From: DASWJS01 sp036397035
GTDB lineage: Bacteria > Actinomycetota > AC-67
Assembly (NCBI GenBank): GCA_036397035.1
Contig: DASWJS010000005.1
Span: 1 to 61,715, forward strand
DNA length: 61,715 nucleotides
Direction of reading: 5' to 3'
In this document: positions 9,034 to 16,922 of the stretch, in pieces
Layout of the letters: the number at the start of each line of letters is the position of its first letter
Numbering within the stretch: the first letter of the stretch is position 1
Program-made: the position numbers and the translations under genes
Notes under the pieces: model-generated
The model's database searches: none
What the model saw: the letters and a program-made list of their open reading frames with translations, nothing else
What the model was told of the DNA's origin: nothing

Positions 9034-9918
9034 CTACCGGCGAGCCGCCAGATCAGCCCGATCCATCTCGTCGAAGTCGTCGGGCGGACCCCCCAGCAGG
9101 TTCCGGATCGAGATGTCCTCGATCTGCCAGTACATGACGGATCCTTCGTTGCTGGAGTGGCCTGGGTGAGCCGCGTCCTCGTGATCGAACGCGCTGGTGT
9201 AGCCGATGTTCACCAGTCCCAGCAGGTGGCCGACCTCGTGGGTGACGACCGAGCGCTCGATCGAAGCCGGCCGCAACACCTGCGTAGCCGCCTCCTCGAT
9301 CCTTTCGGCGAAGATCGCCGCCGACGACGCTCGGTATGCCACGCCGAGCACGCCGGACGATTCTGCGTAGGAGCCGTTCAAGTAGGCGATCCACATCGTC
9401 GCCGTCGAGCCCGAGGAGTGGGACGAGCGGTGCAGGTTCTCGAGCGTCCTGATCTCGTCGATGGTGTATCGGTCCCGCGGGCCTTCGAATGCGTTGCCGC
9501 GGCGGACCGTGATCCCCTGCGGCTTGTCGAGGTCGCGCTGGAGGATCGCTCGCACATGGTCGAGCACAGCCTGGCTCGGCTCGCGTCCCCGGACGTAGTC
9601 GACCTCGACGACCAGCCGCGTCGCATGGTCGGCGCTGATGTAGGACACGGCCATGTCGCCGACACGCTCGTCGTCCGGGTAGCGGAAGCCGCTTCCACCG
9701 CCGCCCCCGCCGGCGGAGCCGCCTCCGCCTCCGCTCCCCGACCCGCCGGGCCCGGTCTCCCCTTGCTTTTCGCCGGAACCGTGGTTCGCCGAAGCGTCGT
9801 TCGTTCGCGAACTCGCCGCATCGGGGAAGTCGGTCGCCGTCGTCTGCGCCGTGCACGACCCAAGAAGCAGTACCTGGAGGCAGAGGAGGACGAGCGGCTT
9901 CGTGGAGCGGGCGATCAT
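9034..9918 (-). CDS. Secreted lipoprotein zinc metalloprotease (HExxHxxGxxN type)
   Basis: A 294-residue protein. The N-terminus is a lipoprotein signal with lipobox LLGSC and acylation site C22, followed by a low-complexity linker very rich in Gly and Ser (about 56-77). The catalytic motif is HEVGHLLGLVN: H227 and H231 as zinc ligands, E228 as base, with Asn237 where metzincins usually have His or Asp. Downstream come an HEDAAHPGH segment and a Met-turn-like SVMYW (260-264). A similar HExxHxxGLVN...MYW pattern occurs in bacterial membrane metalloproteases, so the enzyme is probably active outside the cell. Its ATG overlaps the guaB3 stop by four bases (ATGA), so the two are co-translated although functionally unrelated. 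Substrate unknown. Confidence 0.82.
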   Translation of the reverse strand: MIARSTKPLVLLCLQVLLLGSCTAQTTATDFPDAASSRTNDASANHGSGEKQGETGPGGSGSGGGGGSAGGGGGGSGFRYPDDERVGDMAVSYISADHATRLVVEVDYVRGREPSQAVLDHVRAILQRDLDKPQGITVRRGNAFEGPRDRYTIDEIRTLENLHRSSHSSGSTATMWIAYLNGSYAESSGVLGVAYRASSAAIFAERIEEAATQVLRPASIERSVVTHEVGHLLGLVNIGYTSAFDHEDAAHPGHSSNEGSVMYWQIEDISIRNLLGGPPDDFDEMDRADLAARR

Positions 9919-11075
9919 CCCATCCCGACGCCCTGGGCGCGCTGGTAGCTCTTGCCCTCCGTCAAGAAGGACGGCGATATCGCCACCTCCACGCGCTGGA
10001 AGTCGCGTACGTTCTCGTAGCCGCAGTCGGCCATCGACGTCTTCAGCGCGCCGAACAGGTTCATCGTGCCGTCGTTGGTGGGAGCGGGTCCGCGCAGGAT
10101 CTCCTCCAGCGTGCCGACCGTGCGCGTCTTGACCCGCGCGCCGCGCGGAAGCTCGGGATGGAAGGTCGCCATGCCCCAGTGGTAACCGAGCCCGGGCGCT
10201 TCGGACGCGCGCGTCAGCGGCGAGCCGATCATCACCGCATCCGCCCCGCAGGCGACCGCCTTGGCGATGTCGCCGCCGGTCCGCATCCCGCCGTCCGCGA
10301 TCACGTGGACGTAGCGGCCGGTTTCCAGCAGGTGCCGCGCCCGCGCGCCGGCGGCGTCGGCAATCGCCGTCGCCTGCGGCACGCCGATGCCGAGCACGCC
10401 CCGGGTCGTGCAGGCCGCGCCCGGCCCCACGCCGACCAGCACGCCGCACGCGCCGGTTCGCATCAGGTGCAGCGCCGTCTCGTACGACGCGCATCCGCCG
10501 ACGATGACCGGCAGCTCGTAGGAAGCGATGAACTCCTTCAGGTTCAGCGGCTCGGTGCGGGAGGAGACGTGCTCGGCCGAGACGACCGTTCCCTGGATCA
10601 CGAGGATGTCCAGCTCCGCGTCGAGCGCGATCTTGTGATACTGCTCGACCCGCTGCGGCGTCAGCGAGGCGGCGGCGGTCATTCCCGCGTCCTTGACCTC
10701 ACGAATCCGGTTGAAGATCAACTCTTCCTTGATCGGCTCGCCGTAGATCCCCTGCATGCGCCGGGTCGCGCGATCGTCCGGGAGCGACGCGATCTCAGCG
10801 TAGATCGGGTCGGGGTCGGCATAGCGCGTCCACAGACCCTCCAAGTTGAGCACCGCGAGCCCGCCCAGCCTGCCGATCTCGATGGCGGTCGCGGGCGACA
10901 CGACGGCGTCCATCGCGGAGGCGAGCACCGGCAGCTCGAAGGTGAACGCGTCGATCTGCCAGGAGACGTCGACGTCGTCGCGGTCGCGCGTGCGCCGCGA
11001 GGGCACGATCGAGATGTCGTCGAACCCGTACGCGCGACGACCCGTCTTGCCAATGCCGATCTCTACGTCTGCCAT
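9915..11075 (-). CDS. guaB3: GuaB3-family IMP dehydrogenase-related protein
   Basis: A 386-residue TIM-barrel protein of the GuaB3 branch of the IMP dehydrogenase/GMP reductase family, without the CBS pair of GuaB. The N-terminus GRRAYGFDDISIVPSRRTRD is characteristic. The active-site Cys is in GPGAACTTRGVLG, and phosphate-binding glycines occur in IADGGMRTGGDIAKA. The start is the ATG at 11075, 11 bases after GGAGG; an upstream extension to 11165 lacks homology. GuaB3 paralogues are common in Actinomycetota and lie near guaB and guaA; here guaA is 5 kb downstream. Its exact reaction (IMP dehydrogenase activity or a regulatory role) varies between reports. Confidence 0.93.
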   Translation of the reverse strand: MADVEIGIGKTGRRAYGFDDISIVPSRRTRDRDDVDVSWQIDAFTFELPVLASAMDAVVSPATAIEIGRLGGLAVLNLEGLWTRYADPDPIYAEIASLPDDRATRRMQGIYGEPIKEELIFNRIREVKDAGMTAAASLTPQRVEQYHKIALDAELDILVIQGTVVSAEHVSSRTEPLNLKEFIASYELPVIVGGCASYETALHLMRTGACGVLVGVGPGAACTTRGVLGIGVPQATAIADAAGARARHLLETGRYVHVIADGGMRTGGDIAKAVACGADAVMIGSPLTRASEAPGLGYHWGMATFHPELPRGARVKTRTVGTLEEILRGPAPTNDGTMNLFGALKTSMADCGYENVRDFQRVEVAISPSFLTEGKSYQRAQGVGMG

Positions 11076-11169
11076 CGTTTTCGAGCCTCCCCAGGCGTTC
11101 CCCGTGTGTCCGTAGCGTAACCGTGCGAGGGTGCGGATGCAGCCCTGCCGGTTGCGGGCCGGCAACGCC

Positions 11170-11195
11170 GAAGGCGGCCCCTCGGGGCCGCCTTC
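11170..11195 (-). terminator. Terminator hairpin after groES
   Basis: A perfect 12-bp stem with a 2-nt loop lies 19 bases downstream of the groES stop and before guaB3. It is almost all G and C and has no U-run. It isolates groES as a single-gene transcription unit. Confidence 0.7.
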
Positions 11196-11214
11196 GAACG
11201 CATCCGATCCGTCC

Positions 11215-11517
11215 TTACTTCGAGATCTTGGCGAGCACGTCGCGCCCGCTCAGGATGAGGTACTCGTCACCCTCGACCTTGACCTCCGTGCCGCCGTACT
11301 TGGAGTAGATCACGCGGTCGCCGACCTTGAGGTCGAGCGGGACGCGCTTCCCCTCCTGGTAGGCGCCGGGGCCGACGGCCAGCACTTCGCCCTCCTGCGG
11401 CTTCTCCTTCGCGGTGTCGGGAATGATGATCCCGCCCGCGGTGGTCTGGACTTCCTCCTCGATGGCCCGGACGACGATCCGGTCTTCGAGAGGCTCGAGG
11501 CTGAACGCCTTCGCCAT
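11215..11517 (-). CDS. groES: Co-chaperonin GroES (Hsp10)
   Basis: A 100-residue GroES, the lid of the GroEL chaperonin. The start LEPLEDRIVVRAIEEE, the mobile loop around TTAGGIIIPDTAKEKP, and GDRVIYSKYGGTEVK are typical. Its ATG follows a GGAGGG ribosome site. Promoter and CIRCE operator lie upstream and a hairpin lies downstream, so it is a heat-shock monocistron. No groEL follows; the next gene is guaB3, so groEL must be elsewhere. Confidence 0.97.
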   Translation of the reverse strand: MAKAFSLEPLEDRIVVRAIEEEVQTTAGGIIIPDTAKEKPQEGEVLAVGPGAYQEGKRVPLDLKVGDRVIYSKYGGTEVKVEGDEYLILSGRDVLAKISK

Positions 11518-11559
11518 GCTCTTCCCTCCTGTGGATTCCTATGGTCTGGGTCCGGCACG

Positions 11560-11586
11560 TTAGCACTCTCACGGGGAGAGTGCTAA
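11560..11586. promoter_or_regulatory. CIRCE operator (HrcA binding site)
   Basis: TTAGCACTC (11560-11568), nine bases, GAGTGCTAA (11578-11586): an exact match to the CIRCE consensus on both arms. It lies over the expected transcription start of groES, so HrcA binding would block initiation until heat shock. Confidence 0.97.
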
Positions 11587-11591
11587 CGGCA

Positions 11592-11620
11592 ACTATAGGA
11601 ACCGGGTCCCCGGCGGTCAA
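11592..11620 (-). promoter_or_regulatory. Sigma70-type promoter of groES
   Basis: TTGACC -35 (11615-11620), 17-bp spacer and TATAGT -10 (11592-11597) on the minus strand. The expected start, near 11585, is inside the CIRCE. The -35 overlaps the stop codon of tsaD. Confidence 0.85.
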
Positions 11621-12624
11621 GCCGGCACCCCGAGCGCCAGGCCCGGCACGGCGCCCGCCTCCAGCGGGGTCGGGCCCCGAAGCGCCAGCGTCCGGGCGCC
11701 CGCGGCGGCGATCATCGCTCCGTTGTCCGTACACAGCAGGGGCGGCGGGATCGCGACGCGCACGCCGGCTGCCGCACATGCCTGCACCATCCGGCTGCGC
11801 AGGCGGGAGTTCGACGCGACGCCGCCCGCCACCACGACGGTCCGGGCGCCGGTCTCGGTCGCGGCGCGGACCGTCTTGGTCACCTGCACGTCCACGATCG
11901 CCTCCTGGAACGACGCCGCCACGTCGGCGGCGTCGATTTCCTCGCCGCGTGCTTCGCGCTCGCGCAGCCACCGGATCACCGCCGTCTTCAGCCCGGAGAA
12001 CGAGAAGTCGTACGCGGCCTCCGGGAGCGCGCGCGGAAACCGGATCGCGCCGGGATCGCCCTCCTTCGCGAGCCGGTCGATCGCGGGACCGCCGGGGAAC
12101 CCCAGCCCCATGAACCGCGCGACCTTGTCGAAGGCCTCTCCCGCGGCGTCGTCGATCGTGCGACCGAGAACCTCGAACACGCCGTGGCCGGTCATGAGCG
12201 CGATCATGCTGTGCCCTCCGCTGACCAGCAGCGCGACCAGTGGCGGGCGCAAGGACGGATCGTGCAGGAACGCGGCTTCGACGTGACCCTCGAGATGGTT
12301 GACGGCGACGAAGTGCACGCCCCACGCGGCCGCGTAGGCCTTGGCCGAGGCGATCCCGACCAGCAGCGCGCCGGCCAGGCCCGGGCCCGCGGTGACCGCG
12401 ACCGCGTCGATGTCGCGTCCCGTCACGCCCGCATCCGCCAGCGCGCGGTCGACGGTCGGGTCGAGCGCCATCACGTGCGCGCGGCTCGCCAGTTCCGGCA
12501 CGACGCCGCCGAAGCGCTCGTGCAGGTCGATCTGGGAAGCGATGACGTTGGATCGCATCCGCCCGTCCGCCACGACGCCGGCGCCGGTCTCGTCGCAGGA
12601 GGTCTCGATGCCGAGGACGATCAC
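11617..12624 (-). CDS. tsaD: tRNA N6-adenosine threonylcarbamoyltransferase TsaD
   Basis: Transfers the threonylcarbamoyl group to A37 of ANN-decoding tRNAs (t6A), working with TsaB and TsaE. The 335-residue protein has the ASKHA-fold start VLGIETSCDETG, metal ligands H110 and H114 in NHLEGHVEA, a third ligand in the CTDNGAM segment, and GGHSM. It starts at GTG 12624, overlapping the rimI stop by four bases (GTGA). It is the last gene of the tsaE-tsaB-rimI-tsaD run; its 3' end carries the groES promoter. Confidence 0.97.
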   Translation of the reverse strand: MIVLGIETSCDETGAGVVADGRMRSNVIASQIDLHERFGGVVPELASRAHVMALDPTVDRALADAGVTGRDIDAVAVTAGPGLAGALLVGIASAKAYAAAWGVHFVAVNHLEGHVEAAFLHDPSLRPPLVALLVSGGHSMIALMTGHGVFEVLGRTIDDAAGEAFDKVARFMGLGFPGGPAIDRLAKEGDPGAIRFPRALPEAAYDFSFSGLKTAVIRWLREREARGEEIDAADVAASFQEAIVDVQVTKTVRAATETGARTVVVAGGVASNSRLRSRMVQACAAAGVRVAIPPPLLCTDNGAMIAAAGARTLALRGPTPLEAGAVPGLALGVPA

Positions 12625-13148
12625 GCCTGCGTCTGCGCCCGCATTCGGGTCAGCCGGACCATCACGTCCTCGCTCTGCAGGTCGTGGATCCGCATGACGA
12701 GCGCGTCCTCGCCCGTCTCGGCGTAGTAGTTCTTGCGCACGCCGATCGGCCGGAACCCGAACGCCGCGTACATGCGTTGCGCCGCCCAGTTGGCGACGCG
12801 AACCTCCAGGGTGAGCGTGGCGGCGCGGCGCTCGCGCGCGGTGGCGACCATGTCGATCATCAGCCGGGCGCCGATCCCGCGGCGCTGGAACCGCGGGTCC
12901 ACCGCCACGGTGGTGACGTGCCCCTCCTCGCCGTGCAGCATCAGGCCGCCGTACCCGACGAGCGCGTCGTCGGCGAGCGCGACGATGTAATGGCGCGTCT
13001 TGCGCTGGGTCAGCTCGCTGAAGAACAGCGAGGCGCTCCAGGGCCGAGGGTAGACCTCGCGCTCGATGGCCAGCACGTCGCGCACGTGCTTGCGCTTCAT
13101 CGACTCGATCTGCACCGCGATCGGCGGCGGATCGGCCTCGGCTCTCAC
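12621..13148 (-). CDS. rimI: Ribosomal protein S18-alanine N-acetyltransferase RimI
   Basis: A GNAT-fold N-acetyltransferase of about 175 residues. The acetyl-CoA loop is RFQRRGIGARLM, preceded by the strand VTTVAVDP and followed by LEVRVANWAAQRMYAAFGF, a RimI signature. The start is the GTG at 13148, overlapping the tsaB stop as GTGA; the frame is open farther upstream, but that overlaps tsaB. Placement between tsaB and tsaD is the usual arrangement. The C-terminus is about 20 residues longer than many RimI proteins. Confidence 0.93.
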   Translation of the reverse strand: MRAEADPPPIAVQIESMKRKHVRDVLAIEREVYPRPWSASLFFSELTQRKTRHYIVALADDALVGYGGLMLHGEEGHVTTVAVDPRFQRRGIGARLMIDMVATARERRAATLTLEVRVANWAAQRMYAAFGFRPIGVRKNYYAETGEDALVMRIHDLQSEDVMVRLTRMRAQTQA

Positions 13149-13840
13149 GCTCGCCCCTCCAGCGCTCGCTTCGGGATCTTCACCCGGGACGGACGCTCGA
13201 TCACGACCCCGCGCTCCTCCCAGTTGATCTCCGCTTCGGACCTGCGAACGTACAACGGCTCCAGCGCCGTTGCACCCCTGAACTCCGTCGCGAGCGCGAG
13301 AACGCCTTCGACCGGCGGCGCGCCGGCGAAGGCGACCGGCCACCCGCCCAACGCGTCCGGATAGGCCTGTGCGCCGTCGCCGGCCAGGATCGTCCCAGGC
13401 CGCAACTCGCGCGCGAGCGCGTCCGGGTCCAGCACGCGGATCTCGCCCTCGCGCGCGCCGTCCCGGTACAGCGCGGCGAAGACCTGGCCGCGCCGCGCGT
13501 CGAGGCACGCGCAGACCGCGCCGCCGGTCTCGCGCGCCGCCCACGCCAGGACGTCGAGGCTGCACACGCCCGCCACCGGGACGCCGAGCGCGTGCGCGAG
13601 GGTCTTGGCCGTCGCGACCCCGACGCGCAGGCTGGTGAAGAGCCCCGGCCCGCGGTCGACCGCGATGCGAGCGACGTCGCCGAGTTCCATCCCACGATCG
13701 GCCAGCAGCCCGAGGATCGCCGGAACGAGCGCCTCGACGTGGTTGCGCGGGCCCGGGATCGTGCGCGAAGCGACCACGCCCGCATCGCCGGCAAGGCCGA
13801 CCTGCGTCTCCGACTGCGTGGTCTCGATTCCGAGCAGCAC
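13145..13840 (-). CDS. tsaB: tRNA t6A biosynthesis protein TsaB
   Basis: A 231-residue ASKHA-fold partner of TsaD. It begins MLLGIETTQSETQVGL and has the GPGLFTSLRVGVATAKTLAHAL segment typical of TsaB, without the TsaD metal site. GTG start at 13840, four bases after the tsaE stop. It scaffolds the TsaD-TsaB-TsaE complex. Confidence 0.95.
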   Translation of the reverse strand: MLLGIETTQSETQVGLAGDAGVVASRTIPGPRNHVEALVPAILGLLADRGMELGDVARIAVDRGPGLFTSLRVGVATAKTLAHALGVPVAGVCSLDVLAWAARETGGAVCACLDARRGQVFAALYRDGAREGEIRVLDPDALARELRPGTILAGDGAQAYPDALGGWPVAFAGAPPVEGVLALATEFRGATALEPLYVRRSEAEINWEERGVVIERPSRVKIPKRALEGRA

Positions 13841-13844
13841 GCGC

Positions 13845-14309
13845 CTACGCTATCGCCCACCGCGCGAGCGCAGCCTCCGGCGAGCGAGCGGCCGCCGAGC
13901 CGAGCGCGCGAACGTCGACGGTGCGAGCGTCGACGCCCGACATCGCCACCTCGAACCGGTCCGGCGGCAGTTCCTCGGCGACGGCGTCGCCCCATTCGAC
14001 GAACGTGACCGCGCCGGGATCGAACAGGTCCTCGAAGCCGAGGTCGATCAGCTCGCCCATGCTCGTCAGCCGGTAGACGTCGGCGTGGACGACGCGAACG
14101 CTCCCTCGGTAGGTCCGCACGATCACGAACGTGGGGCTCGTCACGGGCTCCTCGACGCCGAACGCCTCGGCGGCCCCCTGCACGAAGCAGGTCTTGCCCG
14201 CGCCGAGGTCGCCGCTCAGCAGCACGACGTCGCCGGGCCGCAGGATGCTCGCGAACGCTCGCGCGATCGCGCGCGTCTCATCGGGCGAGGACGACGAGCA
14301 GCGAACCAC
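13845..14309 (-). CDS. tsaE: tRNA t6A biosynthesis ATPase TsaE
   Basis: A 154-residue P-loop ATPase. Walker A is SGDLGAGKTCFVQG, then TSPTFVIVRTY (the conserved SPTF motif), HADVYRL and EWGD. It drives the TsaBD complex through its catalytic cycle. GTG start at 14309 directly follows the stop of the uracil-DNA glycosylase gene with no gap. Confidence 0.95.
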   Translation of the reverse strand: MVRCSSSSPDETRAIARAFASILRPGDVVLLSGDLGAGKTCFVQGAAEAFGVEEPVTSPTFVIVRTYRGSVRVVHADVYRLTSMGELIDLGFEDLFDPGAVTFVEWGDAVAEELPPDRFEVAMSGVDARTVDVRALGSAAARSPEAALARWAIA

Positions 14310-14921
14310 TCAGAACAGGCCGAGCTGCTCGGCGTCGTCGGCGTCGGGCGCGCCCGCCTCGACCTCCTCCAGCACCTTGACCAGCAACCGGAAGTCGTCC
14401 TCCATGTTCGCCATCTGCGGCGACTGCCGGTTGCCACGCAGGATCGCGGCCGGGTGGAAGGTCGGGATGAGCACGCGGCCCTGGAAACCGAAGCGCTGAC
14501 CCCGAACGCGCGTGATGCCGACCGGCTTTCCCAGCAGGAGCCGCGTCGCGAAGTTCCCCAGCGTACAGACGACCTTCGGGTCGACCAGCTCGAGCTGCTC
14601 CTTCAACCACGGCTTGCACGCCTCGATCTCGCCCGGCAGCGGGTCACGGTTCCCCGGAGGCCTGCATTTGAGGACGTTGGCGATGTAGACGTCGTCGCGC
14701 GTCAGGCCGACGCTTTCCAGCAGCCCGCCGAGCAGTCCGCCGGCCGCGCCGACGAAAGGCGCGCCCTGGCGGTCCTCGTGGAAGCCCGGCGCCTCGCCCA
14801 CGAACATCACGTCCGCGTGCGGGTTGCCGCTCCCGTAGACCACCTGCGTGCGTCCCTCTGCCAGCGCGCAGCGCGTGCAGGCCGATGCCTCGCGCGCGGC
14901 TTCTTCCAGCGTCCTGGTCAT
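14310..14921 (-). CDS. Family 4 uracil-DNA glycosylase with iron-sulfur cluster
   Basis: Removes uracil from DNA. The 203-residue protein has four Cys at cluster positions (C15, C18, C86, C102), motif A GEAPG (42-46) followed by a FVGAAGGLL segment, and H156 in PTFHPAAIL. The Fe-S family 4 enzymes occur in thermophiles and many Actinomycetota. A short acidic tail ends in QLGLF, resembling a sliding-clamp binding peptide (inference). It lies first in the block leading to tsaE. Confidence 0.92.
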   Translation of the reverse strand: MTRTLEEAAREASACTRCALAEGRTQVVYGSGNPHADVMFVGEAPGFHEDRQGAPFVGAAGGLLGGLLESVGLTRDDVYIANVLKCRPPGNRDPLPGEIEACKPWLKEQLELVDPKVVCTLGNFATRLLLGKPVGITRVRGQRFGFQGRVLIPTFHPAAILRGNRQSPQMANMEDDFRLLVKVLEEVEAGAPDADDAEQLGLF

Positions 14922-14958
14922 CGCTCAACTCCCGGGAAGGATCGTCGCTGCGGGAAGG

Positions 14959-15885
14959 TCATCGACTGCCTCGCGCCGGCGCGCCGGGAACGTCCTGGGC
15001 GGCGCGCGCCGCTCGGCGAACCGAGGCGGCAAGCACGCCCGCTCCCACACGCCCGACGAGATCGGCCGGGGAAGGGATCGAGCCGGTCGCCAGCACGAAG
15101 ACGGCGTCGCCGTCGAACATCGTATGCGCGGGCCGGACGGCCCGGCCAAATCCCTCCGACGCCAGGACCGCCGCCTCGTGGCACCCGTCCTTGTCGAGCA
15201 TCGCGTTGGTGGCAATGCACGCGATGACGGTGTTCGTTTCCGGCACGACCGGGGGCCAGGCGCCGGAGGCCGCCACCTCGTCCCAGGTCGGGCCGCCGCG
15301 AGCGCCGGCGACGACGGTCCCGTCCTCCTCGACTACGTCGCCGACGGAGTTCACGACCGCGACCGCTCCCACGATCACGTCGTCGCGGTAGACCGAGGCG
15401 CTCCCGAGCCCGCCCTTGCTGATCCACTCGAAGCCGGCGTACCCGCCGACGACCGCTCCAGTCCCCGCGCCGGCGTTGCCTTCGGCAAAGGCGCCATCGG
15501 AAGCCGCGTCGCACGCCGCATAGCCCTGCTCGGGGCCGGGCCGTACGTCCTTGCGCCCGATCCCGAGGTCGAAGATCGCTGCCGTGGGCACGATCGGCAC
15601 GACGGCGAACGGCGTGCGGTGTCCGATCCCGCGCTCCTCGAGCCAGCGCATCACGCCGTCGGCGGCGGCGAGCCCGAACGCGCTCCCGCCGGTCAGCAGG
15701 ATCGCGTTCGGCTCGTCCACGCGCCGGCCGGGCGCGATCACGTCGGTCTCGCGCGTGGCCGGCGCGTTCCCCGGGATGTGAACCGAGCCCGTCGTTCCCG
15801 GCGGCGGCAGGATCACGGTGCAACCGGTGAGCGCCTCGGCATCGGTCCAGTGTCCGACGCGGATGCCGGGGACGTCGGTGATCAC
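14959..15885 (-). CDS. P1/S58-family peptidase (DmpA-like, autoprocessing)
   Basis: A 308-residue protein of the DmpA/cysteine-transport-like N-terminal nucleophile fold. The start TDVPGIRVGHWTD, the RRVDEPNAILLTGGSAFGL block and VVPIVPTAAIFDLG are typical of the family. T219 in ETNTVIACIATNA is the likely autocleavage nucleophile, judged from memory of DmpA alignments. Start GTG 15885 overlaps the hydrolase stop by four bases (GTGA). Family members cleave N-terminal amino acids or beta-peptides; the substrate here is unknown. Confidence 0.88.
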   Translation of the reverse strand: MITDVPGIRVGHWTDAEALTGCTVILPPPGTTGSVHIPGNAPATRETDVIAPGRRVDEPNAILLTGGSAFGLAAADGVMRWLEERGIGHRTPFAVVPIVPTAAIFDLGIGRKDVRPGPEQGYAACDAASDGAFAEGNAGAGTGAVVGGYAGFEWISKGGLGSASVYRDDVIVGAVAVVNSVGDVVEEDGTVVAGARGGPTWDEVAASGAWPPVVPETNTVIACIATNAMLDKDGCHEAAVLASEGFGRAVRPAHTMFDGDAVFVLATGSIPSPADLVGRVGAGVLAASVRRAARAAQDVPGAPARGSR

Positions 15886-16922
15886 CGGCGCGCGCGCGCG
15901 AGACCCGCGACGAACTCCAGGATGCGCGCGTTGAACTGGTTCGGCACCTCGAGCATCGGCGTGTGCCCCGCGTCGTAGAACTCGACGAGGCGCGCGGAGG
16001 GGATCGCCTCGGCGATCCGCTTCGCCGCGCCGGGCGGGGTGAGGCGGTCCCGCGTGCCGACCATCACGACCGCCGGCACGTCGATCTCGGGAAGCACGTG
16101 CGTGACGTCGAGGGACATCATGGCCGGGATCAGTTGCACCCAGACCTCGGACGGGACGGCCGAGAGCATCTCCTCGACGAAGTCGACCTGGCGCGCCGAC
16201 GGGCGGCTTCCGAAGCCCATGATGCGCGTGCCGAGATACGATAGGTCGCTGCCGCGCGCGCGCAAGGCGTCGACGCGATGGGTCTTGCCGGCGAGCAAGC
16301 GCCACGAGCCCTCCTGCAACACCTGGAGAATCGCGCGGATCCGCCTCCCAACCGGCAGCACGCCCCTCACGACGTCGGCGGAGGTCGTGTCCACCAGCAC
16401 GATCCCGGCGACGCGCTCGCGAAGCCGGTCCGCGAACAGCTCGCAGTACTTCAGCACGGTCATGCCGCCCATCGAGTGGCCGACGAGCACGACCGGCTCG
16501 CCGCCGCTCGCCTCCGTGACGACCGCGTCGAGGTCGCGAGCGAGCGCCTCCAGGCTCCAGTCGCCCGAGGCGGCCATGCTGCTCCGGCCGTGCCCGCGAT
16601 GGTCGTAGAGCACGAGCCGCGCGTGCGGAGAGAGGTCGAGCATCTGGTGGTGCCAGATCGTCAGGTTGAGCGAGAAGCCGTGGCTCAGCACGACGGCCGG
16701 GCCGCGCCCGGTCTCCTCGGCGTGCAGCAACGTCCCGTCGAAGGAGGCGACCGGGCCGATCGGCTTGCCGCGGACGTCGCCGTAACGCTCGCCGGCAAAG
16801 GGGTCGGGCCGGCTGCGCTCCCGCGTCACCGCCACCCGTTGCGCGACGACGGCGGCCGTGGTCGCAGCGCCCACGCCGAGCGCCACCCAGCCGGCGATGC
16901 GTCCGGCGCGGCTCTCAGCCAC
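15882..16922 (-). CDS. Alpha/beta hydrolase with N-terminal membrane anchor
   Basis: A 346-residue serine hydrolase. Residues 10-30 form one hydrophobic helix, so the catalytic domain is probably membrane-tethered. The oxyanion segment is LSHGFSLNL, the nucleophile S150 is in GHSMGG, the acid is in GTRDRLTPP, and the His is in AGHTPMLE. The start GTG 16922 overlaps the end of alr by eight bases. Location immediately after alr is common in Actinomycetota. Substrate not predictable; an esterase or lactonase is likely. Confidence 0.88.
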   Translation of the reverse strand: MAESRAGRIAGWVALGVGAATTAAVVAQRVAVTRERSRPDPFAGERYGDVRGKPIGPVASFDGTLLHAEETGRGPAVVLSHGFSLNLTIWHHQMLDLSPHARLVLYDHRGHGRSSMAASGDWSLEALARDLDAVVTEASGGEPVVLVGHSMGGMTVLKYCELFADRLRERVAGIVLVDTTSADVVRGVLPVGRRIRAILQVLQEGSWRLLAGKTHRVDALRARGSDLSYLGTRIMGFGSRPSARQVDFVEEMLSAVPSEVWVQLIPAMMSLDVTHVLPEIDVPAVVMVGTRDRLTPPGAAKRIAEAIPSARLVEFYDAGHTPMLEVPNQFNARILEFVAGLARARR

